Shown: positions 20,009 through 29,275, numbered from the stretch's first letter. The stretch is 50,056 nucleotides of DNA from an uncultured Woeseiaceae bacterium (GCA_947258565.1 CAMYJB010000018.1:1-50056), one strand, 5' to 3'. Numbers and translations: made by a program. Notes: generated from the letters alone by a model not told the origin.

Positions 20009-21253
20009 TCAGAACGTGAGCATCAGTCCGGCCAGCGCGGCGCTCATCAGGTTGGACAGCGAGGCGGCCAGCACGGCCTTGATGCCGAAGCGACCGATGA
20101 CTTCGCGCTTCTCGGGCACCAGCACGCCGAGACCGCCGAGCAGGATCGCAATCGATGACAGGTTGGCAAAGCCGCACAGCGCAAATGTCGTGACCGCAAT
20201 CGTTCGGGGACTCATGCCCGCAAGTCGCTCGTTCAGGTGCGAGAACGCGACGAACTCGTTGAGAATGATCTTCTCGCCGAACAGGGAACCGGCGGCTTCG
20301 GCCTCCGCCCACGGCACGCTGAGGAGCCACATCAGCGGCTGGAATACCTTGCCGAGAATCCACTCCAGGGTGACCTTGTCGACGCCGAGCAGTGTGTCGA
20401 TACCGAGCAGGCCGCACACGCCGCCGACCAGCCCATTGAACAGCGCGATCAGCGCCACGAACGCGACCAGCATCGCGCCGATGTTCACGGCCAGCCGCAG
20501 CCCGTCGGTCGTCCCGGCGGCTGCGGCGAGGATCACGTTACGATGGTGGCTCGGCTCCATCTGCAGCCGCTCGTGCTTGCCCGGCGGGATGTACTCGTCG
20601 TCGGGCATGATGATCTTGGCCATCAGGAGCCCGCCCGGCGCGGCCATGAACGCGGCCGCGAGCAGGTACTTGAGTTCGGCCCCCATGAGCACGTAGCCGG
20701 CAAGCACAGTCCCGGCAATCGAGGCGAGCCCCGACACCATGACGGTGAAGAACTGCGCATCGGTGAGTCCCTTGAGGTAAGGCTTCACGACGAGCGGTGC
20801 TTCGGTCTGACCCACAAAAATATTGGCCGCGGCATTCATCGACTCGATCGCGCCGGTGCCGATGATCCGGTGCAGGGCGCCGCCGACGATCCTGACGAGC
20901 CACTCCATGGCGCGCAGGTGATAAAGGACGGACATGAGTGCCGCGAAGAAGATGATGATCGGCAGCACGTTGATCGCGAAACTGAACCCGACCACATCCG
21001 TATCCGCCAGAGGGCCAAAGACCATGTCGATGCCGGCCTTCGAGTAGCCGATAATGGCGAGAACGCCCGTGCTCAGCCAGTTGATCGCGCGCCTGCCCCA
21101 CTCGAAGTACAGCACGAATGCCGCGATCACCGCCTGCAGGGCAAGCGCCGCGCCGACGACCCTGAGGTGTATTGCTTTGCGGTTGCTCGAGAAGGCTACC
21201 GCGATTCCGAGTATGACGATGATGCCAAGGATTCCGATCAGGTTACTCGGCAT
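20009..21253 (-). CDS. nupC: Concentrative nucleoside transporter (CNT/NupC family)
   Basis: Inner-membrane H+- or Na+-coupled nucleoside importer. The 414-residue protein has about ten hydrophobic segments. CNT marks are GQTEAPLVVKPY (nucleoside-contact Gln/Glu), ASIAGTVLAGYVLMG, PGGLLMAKI, and a late LNEFVAFSHL followed by CGFANLSSIAI. The GQTEAP form is more like the eukaryotic/Vibrio CNT group than E. coli NupC. The ATG is preceded by a GGGGGG tract. First gene of a transporter-hydrolase-ribokinase operon. Confidence 0.95.
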   Translation of the reverse strand: MPSNLIGILGIIVILGIAVAFSSNRKAIHLRVVGAALALQAVIAAFVLYFEWGRRAINWLSTGVLAIIGYSKAGIDMVFGPLADTDVVGFSFAINVLPIIIFFAALMSVLYHLRAMEWLVRIVGGALHRIIGTGAIESMNAAANIFVGQTEAPLVVKPYLKGLTDAQFFTVMVSGLASIAGTVLAGYVLMGAELKYLLAAAFMAAPGGLLMAKIIMPDDEYIPPGKHERLQMEPSHHRNVILAAAAGTTDGLRLAVNIGAMLVAFVALIALFNGLVGGVCGLLGIDTLLGVDKVTLEWILGKVFQPLMWLLSVPWAEAEAAGSLFGEKIILNEFVAFSHLNERLAGMSPRTIAVTTFALCGFANLSSIAILLGGLGVLVPEKREVIGRFGIKAVLAASLSNLMSAALAGLMLTF

Positions 21254-21315
21254 GGCTACCCCCCGGGTTGAGTCTTGTTGTTATTGCCGGTTGCAAGGAT
21301 ACCGCAAACTCGGGC

Positions 21316-22629
21316 CTAGCCTTCCAGAATCCCACAAATGACCGGGTTCGGAACGGGAGCCTCATCCGATAGCGTATAGGCGGAACGCAGGTTCCTCTCC
21401 GCCTCGATGGCGTCAGCCTCTGTCGTGGCGTGAATCACCGCCAGCAGCCGGTCGGCATCGAGCCGCGCGCCGATCGAAGCAACGTCCGTGAATCCCACGG
21501 ACAAATCGAGTTTCTCGCCCACCATCCGGCGCCCGCCACCCAATTCGATGATCGCATTGCCGACGGCGAACGTGTCCACTGCCGAGACGATACCCTCTGC
21601 ATGCACGGGCCTGGTGACCGGCGCTCGCGGCAGATACCGGTCGTAATTCTCTACAATGTCTGCAGGCCCGCCCAACGCCGCCGTCATTCGGCCGAAGATT
21701 TCCGCCGCCTTGCCGCTGGTGACCGCATCGTCGCATTTCTGCTTTGCTGCCTCCCTGTTCGATTCGATTCCGCCTGCAACCAGCATCTCCGCAGACAGCG
21801 CGATAACCACGTCGTCGAGTCGGTGCTCCCGTTGTTCGTTACGCAGGTAGCGTATCGATTCCGCGATTTCCAGGGCATTGCCGGCGGTCGTACCGAGTAC
21901 CTCGTTCATGTCCGTAATCAGCGCGTGTGTCGATACGCCGGCCCTGGCCGCGGTGTTGATAATGCTGTGCGCGAGCGCCTCGGATCGTTCGAAACTCTCC
22001 ATGAACGCGCCGTTGCCGGACTTGACGTCCATGACCAGCGCACCGAGCCCGGCGGCTATTTTTTTCGACAGGATCGATGCCGTAATCAACGGTATTGACG
22101 CCACAGTCGCAGTGACATCGCGGATAGCGTACAACCGCCTGTCCGCCGGCGCGAGGTCCGCCGTCTGGCCAATGATGGCACAACCCACTGATTTAACGAC
22201 CTTTTTGAAAGTGGCGAAGTCCGGGGCCGTATTGTAACCGGGGATGGATTCGGCTTTGTCGGTGGTACCGCCCGTGTGGCCGAGCCCACGCCCGGAGATC
22301 ATGGGCACATAGCACCCACAGGCCGCTGCGATTGGCGCGAGCAGGAAACTGACCTTGTCGCCGACGCCACCCGTCGAATGCTTGTCGACGACCGGGCCAT
22401 CGAGATCTTCGGTGCTCCAGTCGAGCACGGTGCCTGAGTTCGCCATCGCGATGGTCAGCTTGCTGGTCTCATCGAAATTCATCGAATTGAGGTAAATCGC
22501 CATGGCCAGCGCCGCTACTTGCTCCGCGGCAATACTTTCATCGGCGAGACCATTGACGAAGAGAGCGATGTCTTCGTCGCTGAGTTCGCGACCGTCGCGT
22601 TTCCGCTGAATGACGTCGGTAAACAGCAT
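21316..22629 (-). CDS. deoA: Thymidine phosphorylase
   Basis: Phosphorolysis of thymidine/deoxyuridine to base and deoxyribose-1-phosphate. The 437-residue protein is of normal length for the bacterial enzyme. Visible marks are the helical N-terminal domain, DKHSTGGVGDK, the glycosyltransferase-family signature SGRGLGHTGGTTDKAES, VKSGNGAF, and the C-terminal alpha/beta domain. It lies 6 bp after the dioxygenase gene with no Shine-Dalgarno sequence of its own, so its translation is probably coupled. Its products feed DeoB (31857) and DeoC (1091) in the same window, and thymine/uracil feed PreTA. Confidence 0.97.
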   Translation of the reverse strand: MLFTDVIQRKRDGRELSDEDIALFVNGLADESIAAEQVAALAMAIYLNSMNFDETSKLTIAMANSGTVLDWSTEDLDGPVVDKHSTGGVGDKVSFLLAPIAAACGCYVPMISGRGLGHTGGTTDKAESIPGYNTAPDFATFKKVVKSVGCAIIGQTADLAPADRRLYAIRDVTATVASIPLITASILSKKIAAGLGALVMDVKSGNGAFMESFERSEALAHSIINTAARAGVSTHALITDMNEVLGTTAGNALEIAESIRYLRNEQREHRLDDVVIALSAEMLVAGGIESNREAAKQKCDDAVTSGKAAEIFGRMTAALGGPADIVENYDRYLPRAPVTRPVHAEGIVSAVDTFAVGNAIIELGGGRRMVGEKLDLSVGFTDVASIGARLDADRLLAVIHATTEADAIEAERNLRSAYTLSDEAPVPNPVICGILEG

Positions 22630-22635
22630 TGGTTG

Positions 22636-23526
22636 TTAGATGAAGCCGCGCAACGGCATGTCCGGTCCGCGCTGCAGCCAGTTGTCAGCCGGGTAGTGGC
22701 AGCGCCGGTCTATCACGTGCAGCGTGTACGCGTGCCGCGACTTGTCGGAATGGTTCGCGCCGCTGAGATGCGGCATGCGGCCGTCGAAAATTACGAGCGT
22801 GCCCGCCTTCGCTTCCGCCGCCAGCTTGCGGTCTTCGGGCCAGGGCGTGTCGTCGATAGTCTCGATGGTGAAGGTGCCGTCCTCGCGACGGTAGTTGCGC
22901 TGTTTCAGCGGCATCTTGTGGGCGCCGGGGATGAAGTGCATGCAGCCGTTCTCGAGAGTCGCGTCTTCGAGTGCGAACCAGAACCCGACACAGGACTCCG
23001 GATCGGTGTAGATGAAGGTCGAATCCTGGTGACAGATCACTTCGCCGCCTATGTGCGGCGGCTTGAAGATATACATCGATTGGATGATACCGGGCTCTTC
23101 GTAGCCCAGCCTGTTCACGGCAGCGGCCAGCTCCGGCGTACGGGAAAACGCATCGAAAACCGGGTCGAGGTCGTGCATCGCGTGGCCCATCTTGTTCAGG
23201 CAGTGTTCTTTCGCCTGTCTCAGCCTGCCGCTGTCGTCGAAGGCATCGTCCTCGAGGAAGAAACGAATCTTGTCGCCGGACTCGTGGAAATAGCGATCGT
23301 CGAGCTGCGTCTGCTTCGTCGTGGAGAACACGTGGCGCACTGTCTGCGGATCGAATTCATCCACGAGTTCGAGCGCCCGCTCGCGCAGGCGCTCGCAGGC
23401 CTCCACGGGAACGAAATCCTCGAGGACCAGCACGCCCGCAGCCTGGTAATCGGCCAGCATCGCGTCGCTGAGCCGCCCCCCCGGGGGCGCCTTGTAAGCG
23501 GGGATCGCTTCGAGAATCTCCGGCAC
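22636..23526 (-). CDS. PHYHD1-like phytanoyl-CoA dioxygenase family protein (Fe(II)/2-oxoglutarate)
   Basis: Predicted Fe(II)/2-oxoglutarate-dependent oxygenase of 296 residues. It is recognisably like the animal PHYHD1 proteins along its length: SGDKIRFFLED, NKMGHAMHDLDPVF, QSMYIFKPPHIGGEV, ALEDATLENGCMHFIPGAH and SRHAYTLHV. The iron ligands are His166 and Asp168 (CHQDST) and His253 (MPHLSG); Arg264 would bind 2-oxoglutarate. It starts at GTG 23526 with a GAGG site upstream. It is the first gene of a two-gene unit with deoA (6 bp apart). The substrate is unknown. Family members act on CoA thioesters or small hydroxylatable compounds, and a nucleoside or nucleobase substrate is suggested only by context. 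Confidence 0.9.
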   Translation of the reverse strand: MPEILEAIPAYKAPPGGRLSDAMLADYQAAGVLVLEDFVPVEACERLRERALELVDEFDPQTVRHVFSTTKQTQLDDRYFHESGDKIRFFLEDDAFDDSGRLRQAKEHCLNKMGHAMHDLDPVFDAFSRTPELAAAVNRLGYEEPGIIQSMYIFKPPHIGGEVICHQDSTFIYTDPESCVGFWFALEDATLENGCMHFIPGAHKMPLKQRNYRREDGTFTIETIDDTPWPEDRKLAAEAKAGTLVIFDGRMPHLSGANHSDKSRHAYTLHVIDRRCHYPADNWLQRGPDMPLRGFI

Positions 23527-23694
23527 GGTTTAACCTCGTTCCAGGTGGCGGGCTTCAATTACACCCGAAGAGTCAGCGGATTATCGTAATCTTTTCGAAA
23601 TATTACTTCACGCGATATGCCGAACATTTTCGACTGAGCTATACTCCTGCAACCGGGCGTCCAGCTCCAATAACCAAGAAAAAGGGGGACCATC
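23527..23694. promoter_or_regulatory. Divergent promoter region between dioxygenase-deoA and the second TonB-dependent receptor
   Basis: A 168-bp AT-rich gap. For the plus strand, TATACT (23640-23645) is a good -10, but a clear -35 at the right distance is missing. For the minus strand, GATAAT within GATTACGATAATCC is a -10-like element. Divergent arrangement suggests shared control of both transcripts; I see no obvious operator palindrome. Confidence 0.4.
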
Positions 23695-26600
23695 ATGACG
23701 CGGTTTTCGCATCTGAAGTCTCAGGTATTTGCTATTTCCATTGCCGCGCTCGCGGCAGTCCTGTTTTCCACCCAGGTCCATGCACAGGCCACGACGTCCT
23801 CGATCCGCATTGAAATCACGGACGAGACCGGCAGTCGCGTCGGCGGGGTTCCCGTCACCGTGACCCACGTGCCGACCGGCCGCGTCATCTCCGTCACGGC
23901 GAACGACAGCGGTATCGCGACGCTGCGCGGCCTGGCGGTCGGTGGCCCCTACGAGGTGAGTATTCCGGCGGGCGCCAATTATGCCTCGGACCGGGTAACC
24001 GACATCATTCTCAAGCTCGACGAGACGGAGATCGTCCCGCTCTCCGCGCGCGCCGCGACGCTCGAAGAGATCGTCGTGACCGCCGAGATGGTGGCCGAGG
24101 ACCTCCGCGTCGGTGTCGGCCGCGATTTCGATCGCGCCAAGATCGACGGCACGCCGTCGCTCGCCAGGGACTTCGTCAGCACTCTGGCGACGGAACCGAA
24201 GATCCTCGTGGACAACAGTGTCGCGCGCGGACCTGCGGTTTCCATGGCGGGCGCCAACTTCCGCTTCAACAGCGTAACCATCGACGGCGTTGCGCAAAAC
24301 GACAACTTCGGCCTGTCGAAGAACGCATCGGCCACCCAGCGCACGCCGATTTCGATCGACGCGATCGAGGCTATTAACGTCAACATCGCTCCATTCGACG
24401 TTACCTACGGCAACTTCATCGGCGGCAACATCAACATCGTCACGAAGTCGGGCACCAACGACTTCGAAGGCAGCGCCTACTACTTCACCACGGACGACAG
24501 CCTGACCGGCGACAAGTCGGATGGCGTCGATCTGGCCATCGGCGACTTCAGCGAGGACTATTACGGCTTCACCTTCGGCGGCCCGATCGTCCGTGACAAG
24601 CTGTTCTTCTTCGCGAACTACGAGAAATTCGAGACAACCCGGCCGTCCAATACGCAGTCGATCGAGAACATCGCCGGCGTCACGCAGGCCGACGTCGATC
24701 GTGCGAGGAGTATTCTGCAGACCGAGTACGGCTTCGATCCGGGACTGTTCGCGACCAGCGACGAGGACCAGGACGAGAAGATCCTGCTCAAGCTCGACTG
24801 GAACATCAACGAGGATCATCGCGCGGCCTTCACCTACCAGGTAGCCGATGGCGACGTGCTGTTCGACGACTTCCCCGAAGTTGCCGTACTGCAGTCGAAC
24901 CGCTACAACATCAACGAGAAACTCACCGCGTATTCGGTGCGCGTATTCTCGCAGTGGACGGACCAGTTCTCGACCGAATTCAAGTTCGGCGTCAAGGACG
25001 TCGAGAATCGCCAGATCAGCGTCGACACTACGACCCCCGATTTCGCGATCAGCACGGCGGCCGGCGGCCTGATCGCAGCCGGCGGCGACCGTTTCCGGCA
25101 CACCAACGAACTCGACAACGAGTCGCAGCTGATCAAGATCAAGGCAGACTACCAACTCGGCGATCACCTGATCACGGCGGGATTCGAGCAGGAAGAGTAC
25201 ACGGTACGCAACCTGTTCCTGCCGTTCTCGAAAGGCCAGTACAATTTCGGCTCGCTCGATGATCTTGAAAACCGGCAGGTCGCTTTCGTGCTTTACGGCA
25301 ACTCGAATACCGGCATCGCGGGCGACGCGGAGGCCAACTTCAGTCTCGCCGTCAACAGCTTCTACATCCAGGACGAGTGGACGCCGAACGGCGACCTGAC
25401 GCTCAAGTTCGGCGTGCGCTTCGACGGCTACGACAACAGCGATCCCGTTCCGGAGAACTCGGCATTTACTGCCCGTAACGGTTTCGACAACACGACGAAC
25501 CTCGACGGCAAGGACCTCGTGCTGCCGCGAATCGGCTTCAACTGGACGCCGACTGACCGCCTGACGATCCGCGGCGGCGCCGGCCTGTTCGGTGGCGGCG
25601 CACCGCTGATCATCCTGTCGAACAGCTACTCGGGTAACGGTGTAACGCGCACGTTCGCGAGCTTCCTGGCGCCCTTCTTCGGACCGCCGGTCAGTGACTC
25701 TATAGACGCAGCCGTGGCGCGCCTGCCCGACCCGACGGCGGCATTCGACAACTTCCAGCAATACATCGGCTTCAATCCCGATGGCGATGTCGACGCCATG
25801 GCGCCCGATTTCGAGATCCTGAGCACCTGGAAATACAGCCTGGGCGCGGAATATGTCTTCGGCGACGATTGGGTCGTCGCTGCCGACATCGTGCTATCGG
25901 AAGTCAATGATGGCTACAACATCTACGAGGGCCGCCGCACGCAGGCAGGCACGGCTCCCGACGGACGCCCGATCTACGACTTCCCGGCGGGCGGCGATTA
26001 CATCGTCACCAACACGAGCGAGGGCAGCGGCACGGTATTCACGGCGAGCCTCTCCAAAGCCTGGGACACCAACTTCGGCTACTTCGACCTCGACATCGGC
26101 TACGCCAACCAGAACGTTGACGAGTTGCGATCCTATAACCGCTTCGTGGGCTTCGAGACCTATGCCTTCGACGCGCAGACGGATCTCAACAACGGGCAGG
26201 TCGACCCTTCGAAGTACGAGGTCGAGCACCGCATCACGGCGAACCTGATCTGGTCGAAGGAACTGTTCGGCGACAACATGACGACCGTCGGCCTCGCCTA
26301 CGCAGGCCGCTCCGGCCGTCACTACACCTACGTCTTCGGCAGCGGCAATGCGGCATTCGGCGGTACGTTCCTCGCCGACTTCGGCAGCGAGGGCGACAAC
26401 CCCGGGCCGATGCTGTTCTACGTGCCTACCGGTACCAGCGACCCGCTGATCTCGCCACTAACGGACGCCGCATTCCTGTCCGACCTGGATGCTTACATTT
26501 CCGGCGAGGGCTGCCTGAGCGGCTCCCGCGGCGGCATCGTCGGCCGCAACAGCTGCGAGACCGATTGGGTCAATATCCTCAGCGTGCGTCTGCAGCAGGA

Positions 26601-26871
26601 AATCAAGATCGGCCAGACCGCGGTGGACCTGTTCCTCGACATCGAGAACTTCGGCAACCTGATCAATAGTGACTGGGGTCGCGTCGACAGCTATACGGCG
26701 CCCTCGAATGTCTCGCCGGCGACGGTCGCCATCGACAATAATCAGTATGTGCTGACGCCGAATGCGTCGTACGACCCTGCCGTTGGCGCCTCATCGATAG
26801 TTCCACAACCGGCGATCGCGCGCATTGCGTCAGCGTATCGCCTGCAGTTCGGCGTGCGCTTCCGCTTCTGA
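23695..26871 (+). CDS. TonB-dependent receptor, Oar-like (second paralogue)
   Basis: Outer-membrane importer of 1058 residues, a clear paralogue of the receptor at 5112. It has a signal peptide ending VHAQ (about residue 30), a CarboxypepD_reg-like domain (about 32-120), LEEIVVTAE, a plug with VTIDGVAQNDNFGLS and NINIVTKSGTNDFEG, the FGGPIVRDKLFFFANYEKF stretch shared almost word for word with the paralogue, and a barrel ending in QFGVRFRF. GGGGGA lies 8-9 bp before the ATG. Differences: no plug cysteines, but two cysteines in a late loop (GEGCLSG, NSCETDW) that probably form a disulfide. It precedes the lipoprotein deaminase-like gene and is divergent from dioxygenase-deoA, so a nucleoside or base ligand is inferred. 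Confidence 0.94.
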   Translation: MTRFSHLKSQVFAISIAALAAVLFSTQVHAQATTSSIRIEITDETGSRVGGVPVTVTHVPTGRVISVTANDSGIATLRGLAVGGPYEVSIPAGANYASDRVTDIILKLDETEIVPLSARAATLEEIVVTAEMVAEDLRVGVGRDFDRAKIDGTPSLARDFVSTLATEPKILVDNSVARGPAVSMAGANFRFNSVTIDGVAQNDNFGLSKNASATQRTPISIDAIEAINVNIAPFDVTYGNFIGGNINIVTKSGTNDFEGSAYYFTTDDSLTGDKSDGVDLAIGDFSEDYYGFTFGGPIVRDKLFFFANYEKFETTRPSNTQSIENIAGVTQADVDRARSILQTEYGFDPGLFATSDEDQDEKILLKLDWNINEDHRAAFTYQVADGDVLFDDFPEVAVLQSNRYNINEKLTAYSVRVFSQWTDQFSTEFKFGVKDVENRQISVDTTTPDFAISTAAGGLIAAGGDRFRHTNELDNESQLIKIKADYQLGDHLITAGFEQEEYTVRNLFLPFSKGQYNFGSLDDLENRQVAFVLYGNSNTGIAGDAEANFSLAVNSFYIQDEWTPNGDLTLKFGVRFDGYDNSDPVPENSAFTARNGFDNTTNLDGKDLVLPRIGFNWTPTDRLTIRGGAGLFGGGAPLIILSNSYSGNGVTRTFASFLAPFFGPPVSDSIDAAVARLPDPTAAFDNFQQYIGFNPDGDVDAMAPDFEILSTWKYSLGAEYVFGDDWVVAADIVLSEVNDGYNIYEGRRTQAGTAPDGRPIYDFPAGGDYIVTNTSEGSGTVFTASLSKAWDTNFGYFDLDIGYANQNVDELRSYNRFVGFETYAFDAQTDLNNGQVDPSKYEVEHRITANLIWSKELFGDNMTTVGLAYAGRSGRHYTYVFGSGNAAFGGTFLADFGSEGDNPGPMLFYVPTGTSDPLISPLTDAAFLSDLDAYISGEGCLSGSRGGIVGRNSCETDWVNILSVRLQQEIKIGQTAVDLFLDIENFGNLINSDWGRVDSYTAPSNVSPATVAIDNNQYVLTPNASYDPAVGASSIVPQPAIARIASAYRLQFGVRFRF

Positions 26872-26897
26872 GCACGCGGGTAACTGTAGTACCTTTG

Positions 26898-26928
26898 GAG
26901 GGGCAGCCTTGGCTGCCCCTCTTCATTT
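26898..26928 (+). terminator. Hairpin after the second TonB-dependent receptor
   Basis: GAGGGGCAGCC (26898-26908) pairs with GGCTGCCCCTC (26911-26921), followed by TTCATTT. The stem is strong but the T-run is poor, so it may only reduce read-through into the amidohydrolase gene that starts 11 bp after the hairpin's T-rich end. Confidence 0.55.
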
Positions 26929-26938
26929 GGGAACAAGC

Positions 26939-28381
26939 ATGAACCGAAAAATCCTGTTTCTGGCCACAGGCCTGCTGTTGGCCGGCTGTACGCCGGCCGA
27001 ACCCCCTCGGGAGGCGGCAGCCGATGCCATCGACCTCATCGTACCCGGCGACTTCGTGGTGACGATGGACCCGGACCTGACGGTGATCGAAAACGGCGCC
27101 GTCGCCGTTAATGACGGCGTCATCATCGACGTCGGCACCGCGGCCGACATCGAATCGCGCTACAGCGCACGGGAAACGCTGCCCCGCGACAATCGCGTGG
27201 TGATGCCGGGGCTGGTCAACGGCCACCAGCATGCCGCCATGGCGCTGCTGCGCGGCCTTGCCGACGACCTGGCGCTGATGGACTGGCTGAACAACTACAT
27301 GTTTCCGGTCGAGGTCGAATTCGTCGACAGCGAGTTCGTGCGCATCGGCACGGAGCTCGCCTGCTGGGAGATGATCCGCGGCGGCACGACGACCTTCGTG
27401 GACATGTATTACTACCCGGACACGATTGCCGAGGTCATCGAACGCTGCGGCATGCGCGCGCTGATCTCCGCAACCGTGATCGACCAGCGCAGCCCGGACG
27501 CCGAAAGCGCCAGCGATTCCATCGGCAAGGGTGAAGGCTTCATCGACCGCTGGCAGAACCGGCACCCGCGCATCACGCCGATCTTCGGTCCGCACGCGAA
27601 CTACACGCTCGACGCCGAGCAGTTGCGCGCGACGCGGGAGGCGGCGCAGAAGCACGGCGTCGCGATCAGCATCCACGTATCGGAGTCGCCGTTCGAATCG
27701 CAATACTCCAAAGACAACTACGGCAAGACCAGCATTGAAATGCTCGACGCAATCGGCTTTTTCGACGGCCCGACCATCGCGGCGCACGTCGTCTGGCCGA
27801 CCGCGACGGAGATACCGATCCTGCGCGACCGCAGCGTCGGGGTCATCCATAACCCGTCCTCCAACATGAAACTCGCATCCGGTGTCTCCCCGGTTGCGGA
27901 AATGCTCGCTGCGGGGGTGCGCGTCGGGCTCGGCACCGACGGCGCGGCCAGCAACAACGACCTGGACATGTGGGAAGAGATGCGCCTGGCAGCATTCCTG
28001 CAGAAGGTAAGCCGCATGGACCCCGAAGCGCTGCCGGCATCCGCGGTTCTCAGTATGGCGACCAGCGGCGGTGCGACGGCCATCGGGCTCGGCGATGACA
28101 TCGGTTCACTCGAGAAAGGCAAACGGGCCGACCTGATCCAGGTCGCGTTCGAAGACGTCCACCACGTCCCGACATTCGACGTCATTTCGCACCTTGTCTA
28201 CGTGACGGACGAGCAGGATGTCGCATCGGTCATCGTCGACGGCGCGGTGTTGATGCGCGAGCGCGAATTCCTGACCATAGACACCGGGCGTGTAACGTCC
28301 GAAGCAATTACTCTGGCGGCGCGAATCCAGTCGGGCCTCGAGGCGCGCAATTCGGGCACACCGGCACCAGCAGGAGAATAG
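26939..28381 (+). CDS. Lipoprotein amidohydrolase of the MTA/SAH deaminase (TrzA/SsnA) family
   Basis: Predicted Zn-dependent deaminase of a nucleoside or aminated heterocycle, but with a lipoprotein signal. The 480-residue protein starts at ATG 26939 and has the lipobox LLAGC (cysteine 17). The amidohydrolase core shows VMPGLVNGHQHAAM (His96, His98), a TTTFVDMYYYPD segment, HVSESPFE (metal His and catalytic Glu), AAHVVWP, HNPSSNMKLASG and GTDGAASNNDLDM with the metal-binding Asp. These are the marks of 5-methylthioadenosine/S-adenosylhomocysteine deaminases and relatives, which are normally cytoplasmic. The chain has no missing catalytic residue. A deaminase anchored in the envelope, next to a TonB receptor, would act on imported nucleosides in the periplasm (inference). 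Confidence 0.9.
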   Translation: MNRKILFLATGLLLAGCTPAEPPREAAADAIDLIVPGDFVVTMDPDLTVIENGAVAVNDGVIIDVGTAADIESRYSARETLPRDNRVVMPGLVNGHQHAAMALLRGLADDLALMDWLNNYMFPVEVEFVDSEFVRIGTELACWEMIRGGTTTFVDMYYYPDTIAEVIERCGMRALISATVIDQRSPDAESASDSIGKGEGFIDRWQNRHPRITPIFGPHANYTLDAEQLRATREAAQKHGVAISIHVSESPFESQYSKDNYGKTSIEMLDAIGFFDGPTIAAHVVWPTATEIPILRDRSVGVIHNPSSNMKLASGVSPVAEMLAAGVRVGLGTDGAASNNDLDMWEEMRLAAFLQKVSRMDPEALPASAVLSMATSGGATAIGLGDDIGSLEKGKRADLIQVAFEDVHHVPTFDVISHLVYVTDEQDVASVIVDGAVLMREREFLTIDTGRVTSEAITLAARIQSGLEARNSGTPAPAGE

Positions 28382-28383
28382 CG

Positions 28384-28806
28384 GTGATTCGCAAACTGGC
28401 AGCAGCTGTAGTCGGTGTGATCGTCGCGATGCTCACGATCCAGGTCATCGAGATGCTCGGGCACCTGGTCTACCCGCCGCCAGCCGACATCGAGTTTGGC
28501 GACCCGGAGCAGGTTCGCGAATTCATGTCCACGCTGCCGGTTGGCAGCATCCTGTTCGTCGGAGCTGCCTGGGCCGCCGGCGCCCTCCTGGGAACATTGG
28601 CAGGCGCGCTGCTCTCCAAATCGAAGCCGCTGCCCTACGCCATTGTCGTCGGCGGCATCGTGCTGGCCGGCGCGATCACGATGTTGCTGATCATTCCGCA
28701 TCCCTGGTGGTTCACGATAGGGGCGCCCCTGTCGATCATTGCCGCAGCCGTTCTCGGCATCTACCTTGCACCCGGTCTGCGCCCATCGGCGGGCACAGAA
28801 GAATGA
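28384..28806 (+). CDS. Small four-helix membrane protein of unknown function
   Basis: 140 residues, GTG start 2 bp after the amidohydrolase stop. There are four predicted transmembrane stretches (about 3-28, 48-75, 81-102, 108-132), with a loop carrying PPPADIEF and RSKPLPY-like charged turns between them. No named family recognised. Its stop overlaps the next start (ATGA), so it is cotranscribed with the amidohydrolase and thioesterase-like genes. Confidence 0.8.
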   Translation: MIRKLAAAVVGVIVAMLTIQVIEMLGHLVYPPPADIEFGDPEQVREFMSTLPVGSILFVGAAWAAGALLGTLAGALLSKSKPLPYAIVVGGIVLAGAITMLLIIPHPWWFTIGAPLSIIAAAVLGIYLAPGLRPSAGTEE

Positions 28807-29273
28807 CCGCGATCCAGGACAGGATTCCGCACAATCACTGCTACGGGTGCGGGCCGGAGAATCCCGAGGGCCTGCAGATCAAGAGCTTCTGGGACGGCAG
28901 GGAGTCCGTTTGCACCTACATTCCGAGGCCCGAGCAGTGCGCGGGGCCGACGGAGTACCTGTACGGTGGTACCATCGCCAGCATCATCGACTGTCACTGC
29001 GTGTGTACGTCGATTGCGAATTATTACGAACGTGACGGCTTCGAGGTCGGTGAGGGACCTCCGATCTGGTGCGTCACCGGTAATCTGAATGTCAGGTACC
29101 TGAAACCGATCAGGATCGACAAGCCGGTGGAGTTGCGTGCTTCGATCCGCGAGTGCACCGACAGGAAAACAACTCTGGATTGCAGGGTAATCTCGGGCGG
29201 CGCCGTAACGGCGGAAGGCGAAGTCATCGCCATCCGGGTACCGGAAACCTGGCGCTCCGGCAATGAGGACTGA
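28803..29273 (+). CDS. Hotdog-fold thioesterase-like protein (PaaI family)
   Basis: 156-residue predicted acyl-CoA thioesterase-like protein of the hotdog fold. The N-terminus has NHCYGCGPENPEGLQIK, the CxGC-type head found in many PaaI-family thioesterases; YLYGGTIASIIDCH supplies the catalytic-helix Gly/Asp region, and NVRYLKPIRIDKPVELRA is the typical central strand. The start at 28803 overlaps the upstream stop. The substrate is unknown; the link with nucleoside genes is not obvious and may reflect a shared operon only. Confidence 0.85.
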   Translation: MTAIQDRIPHNHCYGCGPENPEGLQIKSFWDGRESVCTYIPRPEQCAGPTEYLYGGTIASIIDCHCVCTSIANYYERDGFEVGEGPPIWCVTGNLNVRYLKPIRIDKPVELRASIRECTDRKTTLDCRVISGGAVTAEGEVIAIRVPETWRSGNED

Positions 29274-29275
29274 AA

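Noticed and set aside
18358..20019. 553-residue plus-strand frame across rbsK and nucleoside hydrolase
   Set aside because: It spans two well-supported genes on the other strand and has no domain.
20237..21271. 344-residue plus-strand frame opposite nupC
   Set aside because: Same reason: a charged low-complexity mirror of a transporter gene.
23608..25761. 717-residue open frame on the minus strand opposite the second TonB receptor
   Set aside because: Its translation is low-complexity (Val/Arg/Asp/Glu-rich) with no domain, and it lies antisense to a receptor with clear domains. It is a high-GC shadow frame.
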